This document shows, piece by piece, positions 28,617 to 36,721 of a stretch of DNA of 64,000 nt. This stretch comes from Streptomyces sp. SCSIO 30461 (GTDB lineage: Bacteria > Actinomycetota > Actinomycetes > Streptomycetales > Streptomycetaceae): the NCBI RefSeq assembly GCF_037023745.1, contig NZ_CP146101.1, positions 2,033,501 to 2,097,500 on the forward strand, given 5' to 3'. Position 1 is the first letter of the stretch. Each line of letters begins with the position of its first letter. Below the pieces are notes generated by a model, which was given only the letters and a program-made list of their open reading frames with translations, was not told the origin of the DNA and ran no database searches. Both the position numbers and the translations under genes were made by a program.

Positions 28617-28946
28617 ATGGGGGAGTACTTCAAGACGGATACAGATCAGTTGGCGCAATTCCTCAGAACCCTTGAGGGGTGTGTCAGCGATCTGAACGAG
28701 GCGCGAGCTGCTCTCGCACACGTCCGTGCTGACCAGATCGGGACCAAGCGTCTTGACGAGGCGTGTGACGGCTTCCAGGGGCGTTGGAAGTACGGATCCG
28801 AGCAGACACAGAAGATGATCGAGGGTGTCAGCGAGGGCGTGAAGTCCAACAAGAAGGGCTACGAAGAGGTCGAGGAAGCCCTGGAGAAGGCATTCGCGGA
28901 CATGGCGAAGCAGTCCACCTCCGGTGGTGGCGGAGGTGCGAAGTAA
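28617..28946 (+). CDS. Small EspC/WXG-type helical secretion substrate (second module)
   Basis: 109 residues, two helices, with YEEVE (YxxxE) in the C-terminal helix and a Gly-rich tail. In the middle, FQGRWKYG is a weak W-x-G-like turn. AAGGAG lies 9 nt before the ATG. Its stop overlaps the start of the next gene (TAATG), so the two are translationally coupled. It occupies the same position after the second mycosin as the 116-residue protein does after the first. Confidence 0.72.
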   Translation: MGEYFKTDTDQLAQFLRTLEGCVSDLNEARAALAHVRADQIGTKRLDEACDGFQGRWKYGSEQTQKMIEGVSEGVKSNKKGYEEVEEALEKAFADMAKQSTSGGGGGAK

Positions 28947-30087
28947 TGGCAGCCAACCCCTACCCCAATCTTGGCTGGAACCCAGTGCCCGGGATACCCG
29001 GCGAAGTCATTGCCCTCAAGCAGAAGGTCAGTTCCGCTGCTACAGCACTGCGCACTTGCCACACTCAGCTCGACAAGCTGATCGGTGAAAGCAGCTACTG
29101 GGAAGGCGAGGCCGCGACGGCGTTCAGGGACGCCATCGACGGCGAGCTGCCAACGTACATCAAGAACGCCGCTCGGTCCTTGGAGAAGGCAGCGGCCCAG
29201 CTGGGCAGCTGGGACGGGTATCTGACGGCCCACCGGGACCTGGCGCAGAAGTACGACGATGTCGCGGCCGAGAAGAAGGCCGCGATCTCGTCGGCCAAGG
29301 ATCGCCACGCCCAGGCCGAGCAGCACCCCGATCTGGGCCTTGCCGGTCGGCAGTTCTCCACGCAGGAAGAGGCCGACGCCGCGACTGCGCGGCTCAGGGC
29401 GGCCGAGCGTAGCCTCAACGAGGCGACCATCGCGCTGAACAAGGCCAACGGTGAGTACGACAACATCATCACCAAGGCCCAGGAGCTGGAGACCACTCAC
29501 GCGGACAACGCCGAGACGGTCGCCAAGTCCCTCGATGACGCCACGGAGAAACTGGCACCGAAGGAGCCCGGCTGGCTGAGCAAGGCCGTCGACGCCATCT
29601 GGGAGGGCATCAAGGCGACCGGCGAGTTCCTGCTGGAACATGCCGGGACCATCGGCGCCATCGCCGGCCTGCTCGCTCTGTTCCCCACACCGCTCGCGCC
29701 GCTGTTCGCCGGGATCGCCCTGGTCGCGAGCGCAGCTTCGATGGCCAAGAACTTCGCCGATCCCGAATTCCGGGATGCCTTCCTGCCTTGGGGGGACAAA
29801 TTCGGCTGGAACGGGGATACCTTCTCCGCCTACGCCTCCTTCGGTTGTGACGTGCTCGGCATGGTTCCTGGTGGAAAGGCACTAGGGATGGCAGGCCGGG
29901 AGATCACAGACGGTCTCCGCATGGCGGACGGCATGGGCGTGGCGGTGAAGAACACCGAAAAGGCAACCGAGTTCGCGCGCGAGTTCGGCCATGTCTTCAA
30001 GACCAGCGCCAAGGCCGGAGCCGACGACGCTTGGGCAGCTGCGGCGGAAAGTGCCACCGGGTCGGCCAAGTTGCTGGGAAACCTCAG
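28946..30087 (+). pseudogene. WXG-type type VII substrate or effector, 5' part, disrupted by an IS1380-family element
   Basis: Start ATG 28946 overlaps the stop of the upstream small substrate (TAATG). The N-terminal domain has YWEGEAATAF (W-E-G turn), then a long coiled coil (about residues 90-200), a hydrophobic segment (about 235-265: IGAIAGLLALFPTPLAPL) and a further helical region. The reading frame runs into the insertion element and stops at 30148 after 20 foreign residues, giving 400 residues in all. Joining codon position 30087 to 31760 (removing the element and one copy of CTCAG) gives an uninterrupted 430-residue frame. The hydrophobic core could be a membrane-inserting effector region; this is inference. 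Confidence 0.85.
30083..30087. repeat. Target-site duplication, left copy (CTCAG)
   Basis: CTCAG at 30083-30087 is repeated at 31755-31759, directly outside the element's inverted repeats. Confidence 0.88.
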
Positions 30088-31754
30088 CCTGGATCCACCG
30101 AGCGGTGCCTGCGCGGTGCCAGCCCAACGAAGAAGACGTGCCCTGTGACCTGCGAGGATGGGAGTTCTCTACGCTTCCAGCCCGCAGCAAGACAAGGCAC
30201 GTCGTAAGTGAAATCTTCCCATACCGTCGCAGCGACCTTCGCGGCGTTCGATGACCCGAATCTCCTCGCGTACGGTGGGCTGGCTCCGGCGGTCCGACTG
30301 GCCGAGCGGTGCGGCCTGCCGGACCTGGCTGTCACGAAGGTGCGGCTCAAGGGTGTTGCGAACGGGGCCGGGGCAGCGGTCGGCGCGAAGGTGATGTCGC
30401 TGGTGGCGGGGATGCTCGCCGGAGCGGACAGCATCGACGACACGGATGTGCTGCGGCACGGGGCGGTGGCCAGGGCATTCGACGGAGTTCGCGCCCCGTC
30501 GACGCTGGGCACGTTTCTGCGGGCGTTCTCCTGGGGTCACGTGCGTCAACTGGAGTCGGCGGCACGGGCGTTCACCTGCAACCTCGCCGGACACTGCAAT
30601 CTGCTGCCCGGCGGCGACCAGGTGGTGCACCTGGACATCGACTCCAAGGTCAAGCAGGTCTACGGGGCGGCCAAGCAGGGCGCCGAGCACGGCTACACCA
30701 AGGTGAGGGGCCTGCACTTCCAGATCGTCACCGCCTCCACTCCGCTGGCCGCGCCGGTAATCGTGGCCACCCGCCTGCGCAAGGGCTCGGCCGGCTCCGC
30801 CAAGGGCGCGGCCTCGCTGATCGCCGAGGCGATCAAGGCGGTGCGGGCGATGGGCGCCACCGGCACGATCGTGGTCCGCGGCGACTCGGCGTTCTTCTCC
30901 CACAAGGTCGTCGCCGCCTGCCGCCGCGCAGGCGCGCGGTTCTCCTTCGCCGTCGCGCAGCGCAAGAAGATCCGGGAGCTGATCGCCACCGTTCCCGAGG
31001 ACGCCTGGACGGCGATCAAGTACCCGAAGGCGATCTGGGACAAGGACGAGCAGCGGTGGATCTCGGACGCGGAGGTCGCCGAGGTCGAGTACACCGCGTT
31101 CACCGGCAAGGCCAAGCGCTACCACGCCACCGCCCGGCTGCTGGTCCGCCGGGTCAAGCGCCTGAACGACGCCCACGTCCTGGACGGTCAGGGTGAGTTG
31201 TTCACTGTCTGGCGGTTCCATGCGGTGTTCACCGACCAGGTGCTGCCGCTGGTCGAGGCAGAAGCCGATCACCGCCGCCACGCGATCGTCGAGCAGGTCT
31301 TCGCCGATCTTGAGGACTCGGCCCTGGGGCACCTGCCCTCGGGGAAGTTCACCGCGAACGCGGCCTGGCTGACCCTGGCAGCCCTCGCCCACAACCTCAC
31401 CCGGGCGCTGGGCGCGCTCGCCTCGGCCTTCCACGCCCGGGCCCGCACCGGCACCATCCGCCGCCAACTCATCGCGGTTCCAGCCCGATTGGCAGCCGGA
31501 GCACGCACCCTGACCTGGCACCTGCCGCAGCACTGGCCCTGGCGAGAGGCCTTCAGCGACCTGTGGACGGCCGTCGGCCACCGCCTGCGAACCTGACCAC
31601 CCGGACGCCTGCCCGCCCACGACCAAGGACCTCGGAGACCCCGCCACCGGGACGGCCACCCGGCGACCACTCCTGCCCGCCAGCAGGAACGCCCCCGAAT
31701 CCGCTCCGAAAATCACAGAGCCGCACTCATCGAATACGGCCCTGTGGATCCAGG
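30088..31754 (+). mobile_element. IS1380-family insertion sequence, complete (1667 bp)
   Basis: Bounded by inverted repeats CCTGGATCCAC (30088-30098) and GTGGATCCAGG (31744-31754), which begin with CC as in the IS1380 family. Several more matching positions lie inward. A 5-bp direct repeat CTCAG flanks it, fitting the 4-5 bp duplications of the family. It holds one full-length transposase. Intact ends, intact transposase and exact target repeats point to a recent insertion. Confidence 0.9.
30208..31596 (+). CDS. IS1380-family DDE transposase
   Basis: A 462-residue full-length transposase. Acidic catalytic motifs are recognisable: HLDIDSK (Asp143/Asp145) and VVRGDSAFF (Asp226). The C-terminal part has ANAAWLTLAALAHNLTRALG, typical of this family's end. 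It starts at GTG 30208 with a weak AAGG 12 nt upstream. It has no frameshift or internal stop, so the enzyme may be active. It lies in the same orientation as the disrupted host gene. Confidence 0.92.
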   Translation: MKSSHTVAATFAAFDDPNLLAYGGLAPAVRLAERCGLPDLAVTKVRLKGVANGAGAAVGAKVMSLVAGMLAGADSIDDTDVLRHGAVARAFDGVRAPSTLGTFLRAFSWGHVRQLESAARAFTCNLAGHCNLLPGGDQVVHLDIDSKVKQVYGAAKQGAEHGYTKVRGLHFQIVTASTPLAAPVIVATRLRKGSAGSAKGAASLIAEAIKAVRAMGATGTIVVRGDSAFFSHKVVAACRRAGARFSFAVAQRKKIRELIATVPEDAWTAIKYPKAIWDKDEQRWISDAEVAEVEYTAFTGKAKRYHATARLLVRRVKRLNDAHVLDGQGELFTVWRFHAVFTDQVLPLVEAEADHRRHAIVEQVFADLEDSALGHLPSGKFTANAAWLTLAALAHNLTRALGALASAFHARARTGTIRRQLIAVPARLAAGARTLTWHLPQHWPWREAFSDLWTAVGHRLRT

Positions 31755-31910
31755 CTCAGTGCCAACGGCCTCAACGTCGCGGCCAACACTCTGTCCTCTC
31801 TCGAGGCAGAGGGCGTGATACCGGAGGAGGGCAGCGGCCACAACGCCGCTGAGCTCACCAAAGCCGGAGCCGGGTTCTACGGCCTCGCGGGACTGGTGGG
31901 TCTCGTGTGA
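31755..31910 (+). pseudogene. 3' remnant of the IS-disrupted type VII substrate gene
   Basis: It begins with the right copy of the target repeat (31755-31759) and continues in frame as L-S-A-N-G-L-N-V to the stop at 31908-31910. The 52 codons include an acidic helix (LEAEGVIPEEGSG) and a hydrophobic end (GFYGLAGLVGLV). The phase matches exactly that of the 5' part at 30083, which supports a single ancestral gene. Confidence 0.85.
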
Positions 31911-31935
31911 CGAACACGGCAACTGACCGGGAACG

Positions 31936-32649
31936 GTGGATCAGCGAGTGACCGAGCTCATGACAGAACCCGTGGGCGAAAGGGAGCCGGCGTTCTGGTA
32001 CGCGATTCCGCACGGCTATCTGCAGATGGATCTCGACCCCCCGGTAGAGCGGATCGAGGCGTTGGTTCGGCAGGTGCTGAGCTTGCCGGAGGAGATGCGG
32101 CTCCGCGCAGAGGAAGTCCTGCGCTTCTACGCCGGCGTCGTCATCTCGCTCAACGCGCGTCGTGTCCAGGCCTGTCTGATCGGTTCTCACCCGGACGACG
32201 CCGGTGGGATCGCGTTCTCCGTGCTCACCGTCTCGACGGTCCCAGCGTCCGGAGGCAACGCCAAGCTGGTGATCGCCAGTCTCGCAGGCACGGCCGCGGA
32301 CAGTGCCGACGAGGGAATGCGTCCCTTGGAGCTGCCGTGCGGCACAGGCTTCCTCGCGGAGAAGAAGGTCGTCACCACGGCACCCGGCAGGTCTGCAGAG
32401 GGCAGCGACACTCCCCTGGAGGGGCGGGTGTGGCAAGGTACTGTCGCTGTCACGGGCTCAGGAACCAGCGACATCATCATGATCCAAATGGTGACGGCCG
32501 CTGTCGAGCTCGCAGATGACTACCGGGACATCCTGCTCGGCGTCGCTCACACGGTGGCGTTCACCGATCCCTCGCTTCCTGCGGCAGGGGGACACGAGCT
32601 ACCCGAGCCCGGCACTGCGGCCGCCACGATACGTAACGACTTTGGGTGA
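31936..32649 (+). CDS. Unknown protein downstream of the disrupted substrate
   Basis: 237 residues, soluble, no signal peptide. A mixed alpha/beta domain includes helices around residues 45-80 (VERIEALVRQVLSLPEEMRL) and strands around GGIAFSVLTVSTVP and SDIIMIQMVTAAVELAD. I do not recognise a family. GTG 31936 is taken; ATG 31960 is an alternative. It follows the substrate gene by 25 nt and overlaps or adjoins the next gene, so it may encode a dedicated cytosolic partner (chaperone or immunity) of the broken substrate; that is inference from position only. Confidence 0.65.
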   Translation: MDQRVTELMTEPVGEREPAFWYAIPHGYLQMDLDPPVERIEALVRQVLSLPEEMRLRAEEVLRFYAGVVISLNARRVQACLIGSHPDDAGGIAFSVLTVSTVPASGGNAKLVIASLAGTAADSADEGMRPLELPCGTGFLAEKKVVTTAPGRSAEGSDTPLEGRVWQGTVAVTGSGTSDIIMIQMVTAAVELADDYRDILLGVAHTVAFTDPSLPAAGGHELPEPGTAAATIRNDFG

Positions 32650-32663
32650 GGACGGCGAACAGC

Positions 32664-33299
32664 ATGGCAGGCTCAACCGAGGCACCCGACATCGATCAGG
32701 TGCTTGAGCACAACAGGAGAACATGGGCAAGGCATGTCGTCGGGCGCATTGCTCTCGGCCTCGGCTGGCTCGCGGTGCCGTTCCTGTTGCATGTCGCGGG
32801 AGTCCCCGATTCCCTGTTCACGATGCTTCCCATCCTCCCCGGGGTCTACGTACTGCTGTTCCTGCTCATTCGGACCAGGCACGGCCGACGCATCGCCGCG
32901 TGCGAGAAGGTGCTGCGCACCTATCCGCTCGAATACCGCACACGAGTGGCCAAGAAGAGTGAGCAGTGGCAGTTGCTCGGCACGGTGTTCACCATTCGGG
33001 TATCCACTCGTGGACAGCACGGTGCGCCACTGATGCGTGCGATCAACGCGTCAACTGTCCGTCGTTGGCCCAAAGGCGCAGAGGGCGGTGGCGCCTGGGT
33101 CGCCGGTGATCTGCCCTTCGGCGGTGTCGTGATCCTCCCCGGCACCAATGACATGTTGTTCATGCAGCCGGCGGACTGGCAGGAGTTCGCCCGCGAGCGA
33201 AGTGAAGCCGATCCGGTCCGAAGCAGACTGGCACAACGGGCAGGCCTGACTCGGCTGTTGGAGAAGGAACCCGGTCTTGGCGCTGTGTATGGCCTTTAG
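32664..33299 (+). CDS. Membrane protein of unknown function in the type VII cargo island
   Basis: 211 residues. Two close hydrophobic segments near the N-terminus (about 25-70: IALGLGWLAVPFLLHVAGV, then MLPILPGVYVLLFLLI) form a helical hairpin. A cytosolic domain of about 130 residues follows, with paired Trp/Arg-rich strands. ATG 32664 is chosen, with GAGGA 11 nt upstream; the in-frame GTG 32646 overlaps the stop of the previous gene as GTGA but lacks a site. The layout (membrane hairpin plus small domain) resembles some immunity proteins for membrane-acting toxins, but no family is recognised. Confidence 0.65.
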   Translation: MAGSTEAPDIDQVLEHNRRTWARHVVGRIALGLGWLAVPFLLHVAGVPDSLFTMLPILPGVYVLLFLLIRTRHGRRIAACEKVLRTYPLEYRTRVAKKSEQWQLLGTVFTIRVSTRGQHGAPLMRAINASTVRRWPKGAEGGGAWVAGDLPFGGVVILPGTNDMLFMQPADWQEFARERSEADPVRSRLAQRAGLTRLLEKEPGLGAVYGL

Positions 33300-33301
33300 C
33301 C

Positions 33302-33610
33302 TCAATACCGGTAACTTAGTGCTTTAGTGTGCGTTTGGCCCGTTTGGGTTTGGTGGCGCCAATGAGTCTGATGGCGGTGGGGGGTGGCGCGTTTGAGGGG
33401 CCAGTCGGCGACTTTCCGTTTGATGGCACGGGGGTGGGCCTGGCGCCGTCGGGGAGGCCGGGGGCGTTCGAGGAGTTCAGTGTGGGTGGCTTTGATGGCG
33501 CGGGTGAGTCTGCCGGGGGAAAATGCCGCCAGGTCGGTGACCTGGCGGTGCACGACGCGCAGTGAGCGGGTGAAGGAGATCCGGTCGGGGGCCTGGTCGC
33601 CTTGTCGTCC
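33302..33610 (-). pseudogene. IS4-type transposase, C-terminal fragment
   Basis: The minus-strand frame reads PDRISFTRSLRVV, then HRQVTDLAAFSPGRL, and ends in KALSYRY with a stop at 33302-33304. This is the C-terminus of a transposase type common in Streptomyces. There is no N-terminal part; an in-frame stop at 33623-33625 marks the edge of the homology. Only about 300 nt of the element remain, next to the decayed immunity genes. Confidence 0.6.
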
Positions 33611-33639
33611 CGCGCTCAGACGTCACGGGCGGGGTTCCG

Positions 33640-34112
33640 TCACAGATGCTCATGGCCGTATGACGCGAAGTCCCAGGTGCTGTCTTCGAACTCATAGCCT
33701 TCAAGGATGTTCGTCCAGACCTCACCGTGGGCTGCAGGGTCGATGAGGGAGCACCATGCCTGGAGGCTGACCCGTGCGTCCTTGTGGTCTGGGCTGTAGG
33801 GATAGTGCGTTCTGCGGAACTCGTCGAAGAGCCGGACCATGGCGAAGAACTGGGGAAGGCTGCCGCTCGCCAGAGGTCGTCATGGGCGGAGCCGGACCGG
33901 CACGCTTCGCGCATATGCGAAGCCACAGAGTCCGCCGTCAAGCCCCGACAGTCGATCCACGCCGAATGAGTAGCGCGTCGGTACACCCGGGCCAGGAAGT
34001 CCGTCTTGCCGACGGCTGCGGCGCCGGTCACGGTGAAGACCTGCCGTTTCCGGGCGGGCAGGCTTCGCCAGGCCTCGATGCGTGCCCAATTCTCATCGAG
34101 AGCCTCTGGCAT
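33640..34112 (-). pseudogene. Decayed SUKH-4/P-loop immunity-type gene (internal deletion and frameshift)
   Basis: ATG 34112 (AAAGGG 7 nt upstream) opens a frame with a good P-loop, FTVTGAAAVGKTDFLARVY, followed by WIDCRGLTADSVASHM. After HDDLW near 33870 the frame is wrong. A one-base shift gives LPQFFAMVRLF and then RRTHYPYSPDHKDARVSLQA down to a stop at 33640. The second half looks like the C-terminal end of SUKH-4 immunity proteins. The P-loop half is joined almost directly to the C-terminal end, so several hundred residues of middle are missing. It is a relic paralog of the intact immunity gene at 34515. Confidence 0.6.
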
Positions 34113-34159
34113 GAGGGCACCCTTTCAGCAGGTGATGATCGTGGTTGGTGTGACGAGTG

Positions 34160-34390
34160 AAAACGACATCGCACGTGAGCCCGGTGGCGTCAACGTAGGT
34201 CGAGCCGGGGACCGTCTCATGCAGGCGAAGCAGTGTCCGGGGCCGCCCGGACTTCGACGCGCCGGCCAAGCTCCGCCACTCCACGATGCTCGCTGCCTTG
34301 CCACCCTTCGAGCCCGGCCAGGGCCTGCTCAGGCGACACAGGTGCAGGGCCGGGTATCTCAATTCAGATTTGGCGCGGTTGTCTTTCAGG
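34160..34390 (-). pseudogene. Second immunity-type gene remnant
   Basis: The minus-strand frame contains RPRTLLRLHETVPGSTYVDA followed by TGLTCDVV. This is the helix-strand segment that follows the P-loop in the SUKH-4/STAND-like proteins of this locus (compare WIDCRGLTADSV in the neighbouring relic). No start, no P-loop glycines and no continuation beyond about 70 codons are present. Confidence 0.45.
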
Positions 34391-34514
34391 GTTTCTCGTC
34401 ACATGTCTCGTGGCCCTGATTTCGCCGGTGCGCTCCTGTTCGGCGTTGCTTGAAGGGTGTTGCAGAGGTGCGCCGCCGCACTCAGGGCATGAAACGGCTT
34501 GGTGCCGGGGTCGG

Positions 34515-36713
34515 TCATTCATTGTGCAAGGGGTACTGCCAGGCTCCAGCAGCGGAGCCCGTGTCATCGATCAGCCAGATGGCGTCTTCGATATGCTGAC
34601 GCAGCAGAAAAGCCTCATCCCGGTTGTCCAGATCCTCAAGGATGAAGCGACCTGTGAGCCATTCGATGAGCATCTTCAGGAAGCGATCCAAGTCAGCGGC
34701 GACGAGGGCACCTTCGAGGCCGCTCTCGTCAGGCTCGGATGGGATGCGGAACACATGTCCCGATGATCCGTCGACAACGACCTCACCGCCCATCCAGAGT
34801 CCGATCTCATAGAAGGGGCCGGACTCCTGTGCCTGCTCGACGTCGCTCGGCCATTGCCGTTCACACAGAAACTCAGGACGTTCCGGATGCAGCCTGATGC
34901 CCTTCGCTTCGAGAGCCGGGAGACCTGTATCGACGAGGATGCGACGGGCGACTTGGTCCGTAAGACCGGCTGGAATGCGCTCTGTGTCGGTGCGACGGAG
35001 GCGGACATCCGGGAGCGACGCGCAAAGCGCTGAAGGCTCAAGCTGCGCTCGAGAGGGCCGTGCAGGTCCAGCCGCAGTGTTGTTGCCGAGCAGTGAGGCG
35101 TTGTCAGAGAAGTGTGTGATCACAGCCGGCTCGCCTGGCTTGGTCGACTCGACCGCGAATACGCCGCCAAGCCCCGCGACGACGGTGACGGTGCCCATAT
35201 CAAGGGAGATCGACAGGAAGTCGTCGTCCTCGACCGGGCCTTCGGCGCACTGGCCATGTGCGCTGAGTTCGGTGCGTGTCGTCGGCCCGAAGGCCTGAGG
35301 GGTGTCCTGTGTGTCGTGCGTTCGAATTTCAGTGTCCCAGGACAGGTGGTGCAGTTGGTCGCGAGGGAACTGTTCCTCGCTCCAGGGGCCGGCCACGAGC
35401 TCGGAGGTCGCGAGGTCCCAAATGAGCACGCTGCGGTCGGCCGTACAAGCCGCCACAGCCGGACGCCCCTGCCAGCGAACCGCATGAACCTCATGGACCG
35501 GGCCTGGCTTGAGGTAGCTGACGTCGTACCCGCCTGGAGGACGCCAGTGCGTCCACCGCGTCTTCCAGGGCAAGCGGACACCGGAGTTCTCGATTCCCTG
35601 GCGAAGTTCGGTGTCATCCCTCGACATTGCCATCAGGTGTAGCCAGGCGGCCCATTCGCCCTGGGAGGGCGGATTGACACCGTACATCTGGAGAAACACG
35701 GCGTCCGCTGCCGGATTCGACCCGGGGAGCGACCCGTCGTAAGCACAGTGCGCGGCGTCTACGAGCACGGCCCGAGGCAAATTGGCCACTGCCTCACCAT
35801 CGGTGAGAAGCCCTTCGAACTCGTCTGCCTGTACGGCGTGCATCGCCAGCCCGTGTGCCGCGTACCAGCCGAGGGCCCCGGAGGCGGCCCACCCGTCGGG
35901 GTGGCGCAGCCGGGGAGCGGCCTCGCGAAGCCATCGCGCCATGTGGCGGTTGACTCGGACCTTGAAATCCGCGGACGCACGGTGGCGCAGCGCTTCGGGC
36001 ACAGCCTCGTCGAGGAAGGCGACATGATCGTCGTCGACCGTGAGAAGGTCCGCATACCGCAGGGCGATGCCGTTCAGGGACTTCCCGTCGCGGTCTGGCA
36101 GTCCTGCGCCCCGGGCCAGTTGACCCCACACCTCCAGGGGCACGTGCCTGGGTTCGGAGAGGGCGAGCACCTGAATGTAAGGGGAGCTCATCGCCGAAGT
36201 GAGCCGCCCCTCGAGGAGTGCCGAGTCGTCCAGCCGTAGAGTGGCTCCTCGGCGCCGCGGACCGGCTTGCTCGTCGTCCACCGGACCAAGGTCGACCACC
36301 ACACCAGCACCCTCAAGTGCCAGCTGTCTGGCGGCGAAGTTCCGAATGATGGCCGGCTGGGCGGACCTGCGGGTGAGGCCTGCCTGCCACGCGTTCTTGA
36401 TCAGGACAAGCTTGTTCACTGCGTTCCGCCTCGCGGCACGGTGCCACCCGTAGCTCGTCAGGTCGGAATCCGGTACGCCGACGAGGCGGAGCATATGGCG
36501 GAATGCTTCGTCCCCATACATCCCTTTCGCGTCCAGGATTCCGCTCGCGGTGACACTCTGATGAACGTGTTCCATCAGAGCGGGTCCGCCACAGTGGCTG
36601 ACGACATGGAGATCGCGTCCTCCCGAGGGACCTCCTCCTCCCCACCAGTCGAGAACATAGGACAGTGACTGCTCTGGGGAAAGGTATTCGGGACTTGGGG
36701 GCGTCTCGGGCAT
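34515..36713 (-). CDS. WD40 / SUKH-4-like putative immunity protein of the adjacent toxin
   Basis: 732 residues. The N-terminal domain aligns by eye with the P-loop relics nearby, but its nucleotide loop reads HVVSHCGGPALM, lacking the G-K-[ST], so ATP binding is unlikely. A WD40-like repeat (VHAVRWQGRPAVAACTADRS and SVLIWDLATSELV) lies mid-protein, and a SUKH-4-like domain at the end (IGLWMGGEVVVDGSSGHVFR, LDRFLKMLIEWL). ATG 36713 has GAGGAG 5-6 nt upstream, embedded in the stop region of the toxin gene; GTG 36725 would give a 4-nt GTGA overlap. The tight coupling to the toxin supports an immunity role. Confidence 0.7.
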   Translation of the reverse strand: MPETPPSPEYLSPEQSLSYVLDWWGGGGPSGGRDLHVVSHCGGPALMEHVHQSVTASGILDAKGMYGDEAFRHMLRLVGVPDSDLTSYGWHRAARRNAVNKLVLIKNAWQAGLTRRSAQPAIIRNFAARQLALEGAGVVVDLGPVDDEQAGPRRRGATLRLDDSALLEGRLTSAMSSPYIQVLALSEPRHVPLEVWGQLARGAGLPDRDGKSLNGIALRYADLLTVDDDHVAFLDEAVPEALRHRASADFKVRVNRHMARWLREAAPRLRHPDGWAASGALGWYAAHGLAMHAVQADEFEGLLTDGEAVANLPRAVLVDAAHCAYDGSLPGSNPAADAVFLQMYGVNPPSQGEWAAWLHLMAMSRDDTELRQGIENSGVRLPWKTRWTHWRPPGGYDVSYLKPGPVHEVHAVRWQGRPAVAACTADRSVLIWDLATSELVAGPWSEEQFPRDQLHHLSWDTEIRTHDTQDTPQAFGPTTRTELSAHGQCAEGPVEDDDFLSISLDMGTVTVVAGLGGVFAVESTKPGEPAVITHFSDNASLLGNNTAAGPARPSRAQLEPSALCASLPDVRLRRTDTERIPAGLTDQVARRILVDTGLPALEAKGIRLHPERPEFLCERQWPSDVEQAQESGPFYEIGLWMGGEVVVDGSSGHVFRIPSEPDESGLEGALVAADLDRFLKMLIEWLTGRFILEDLDNRDEAFLLRQHIEDAIWLIDDTGSAAGAWQYPLHNE

Positions 36714-36721
36714 GTGGCTCC

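Noticed and set aside
33302..33610. A complete insertion sequence on the minus strand
   Set aside because: Only the last about 100 transposase codons are present; no left end, no target repeat.
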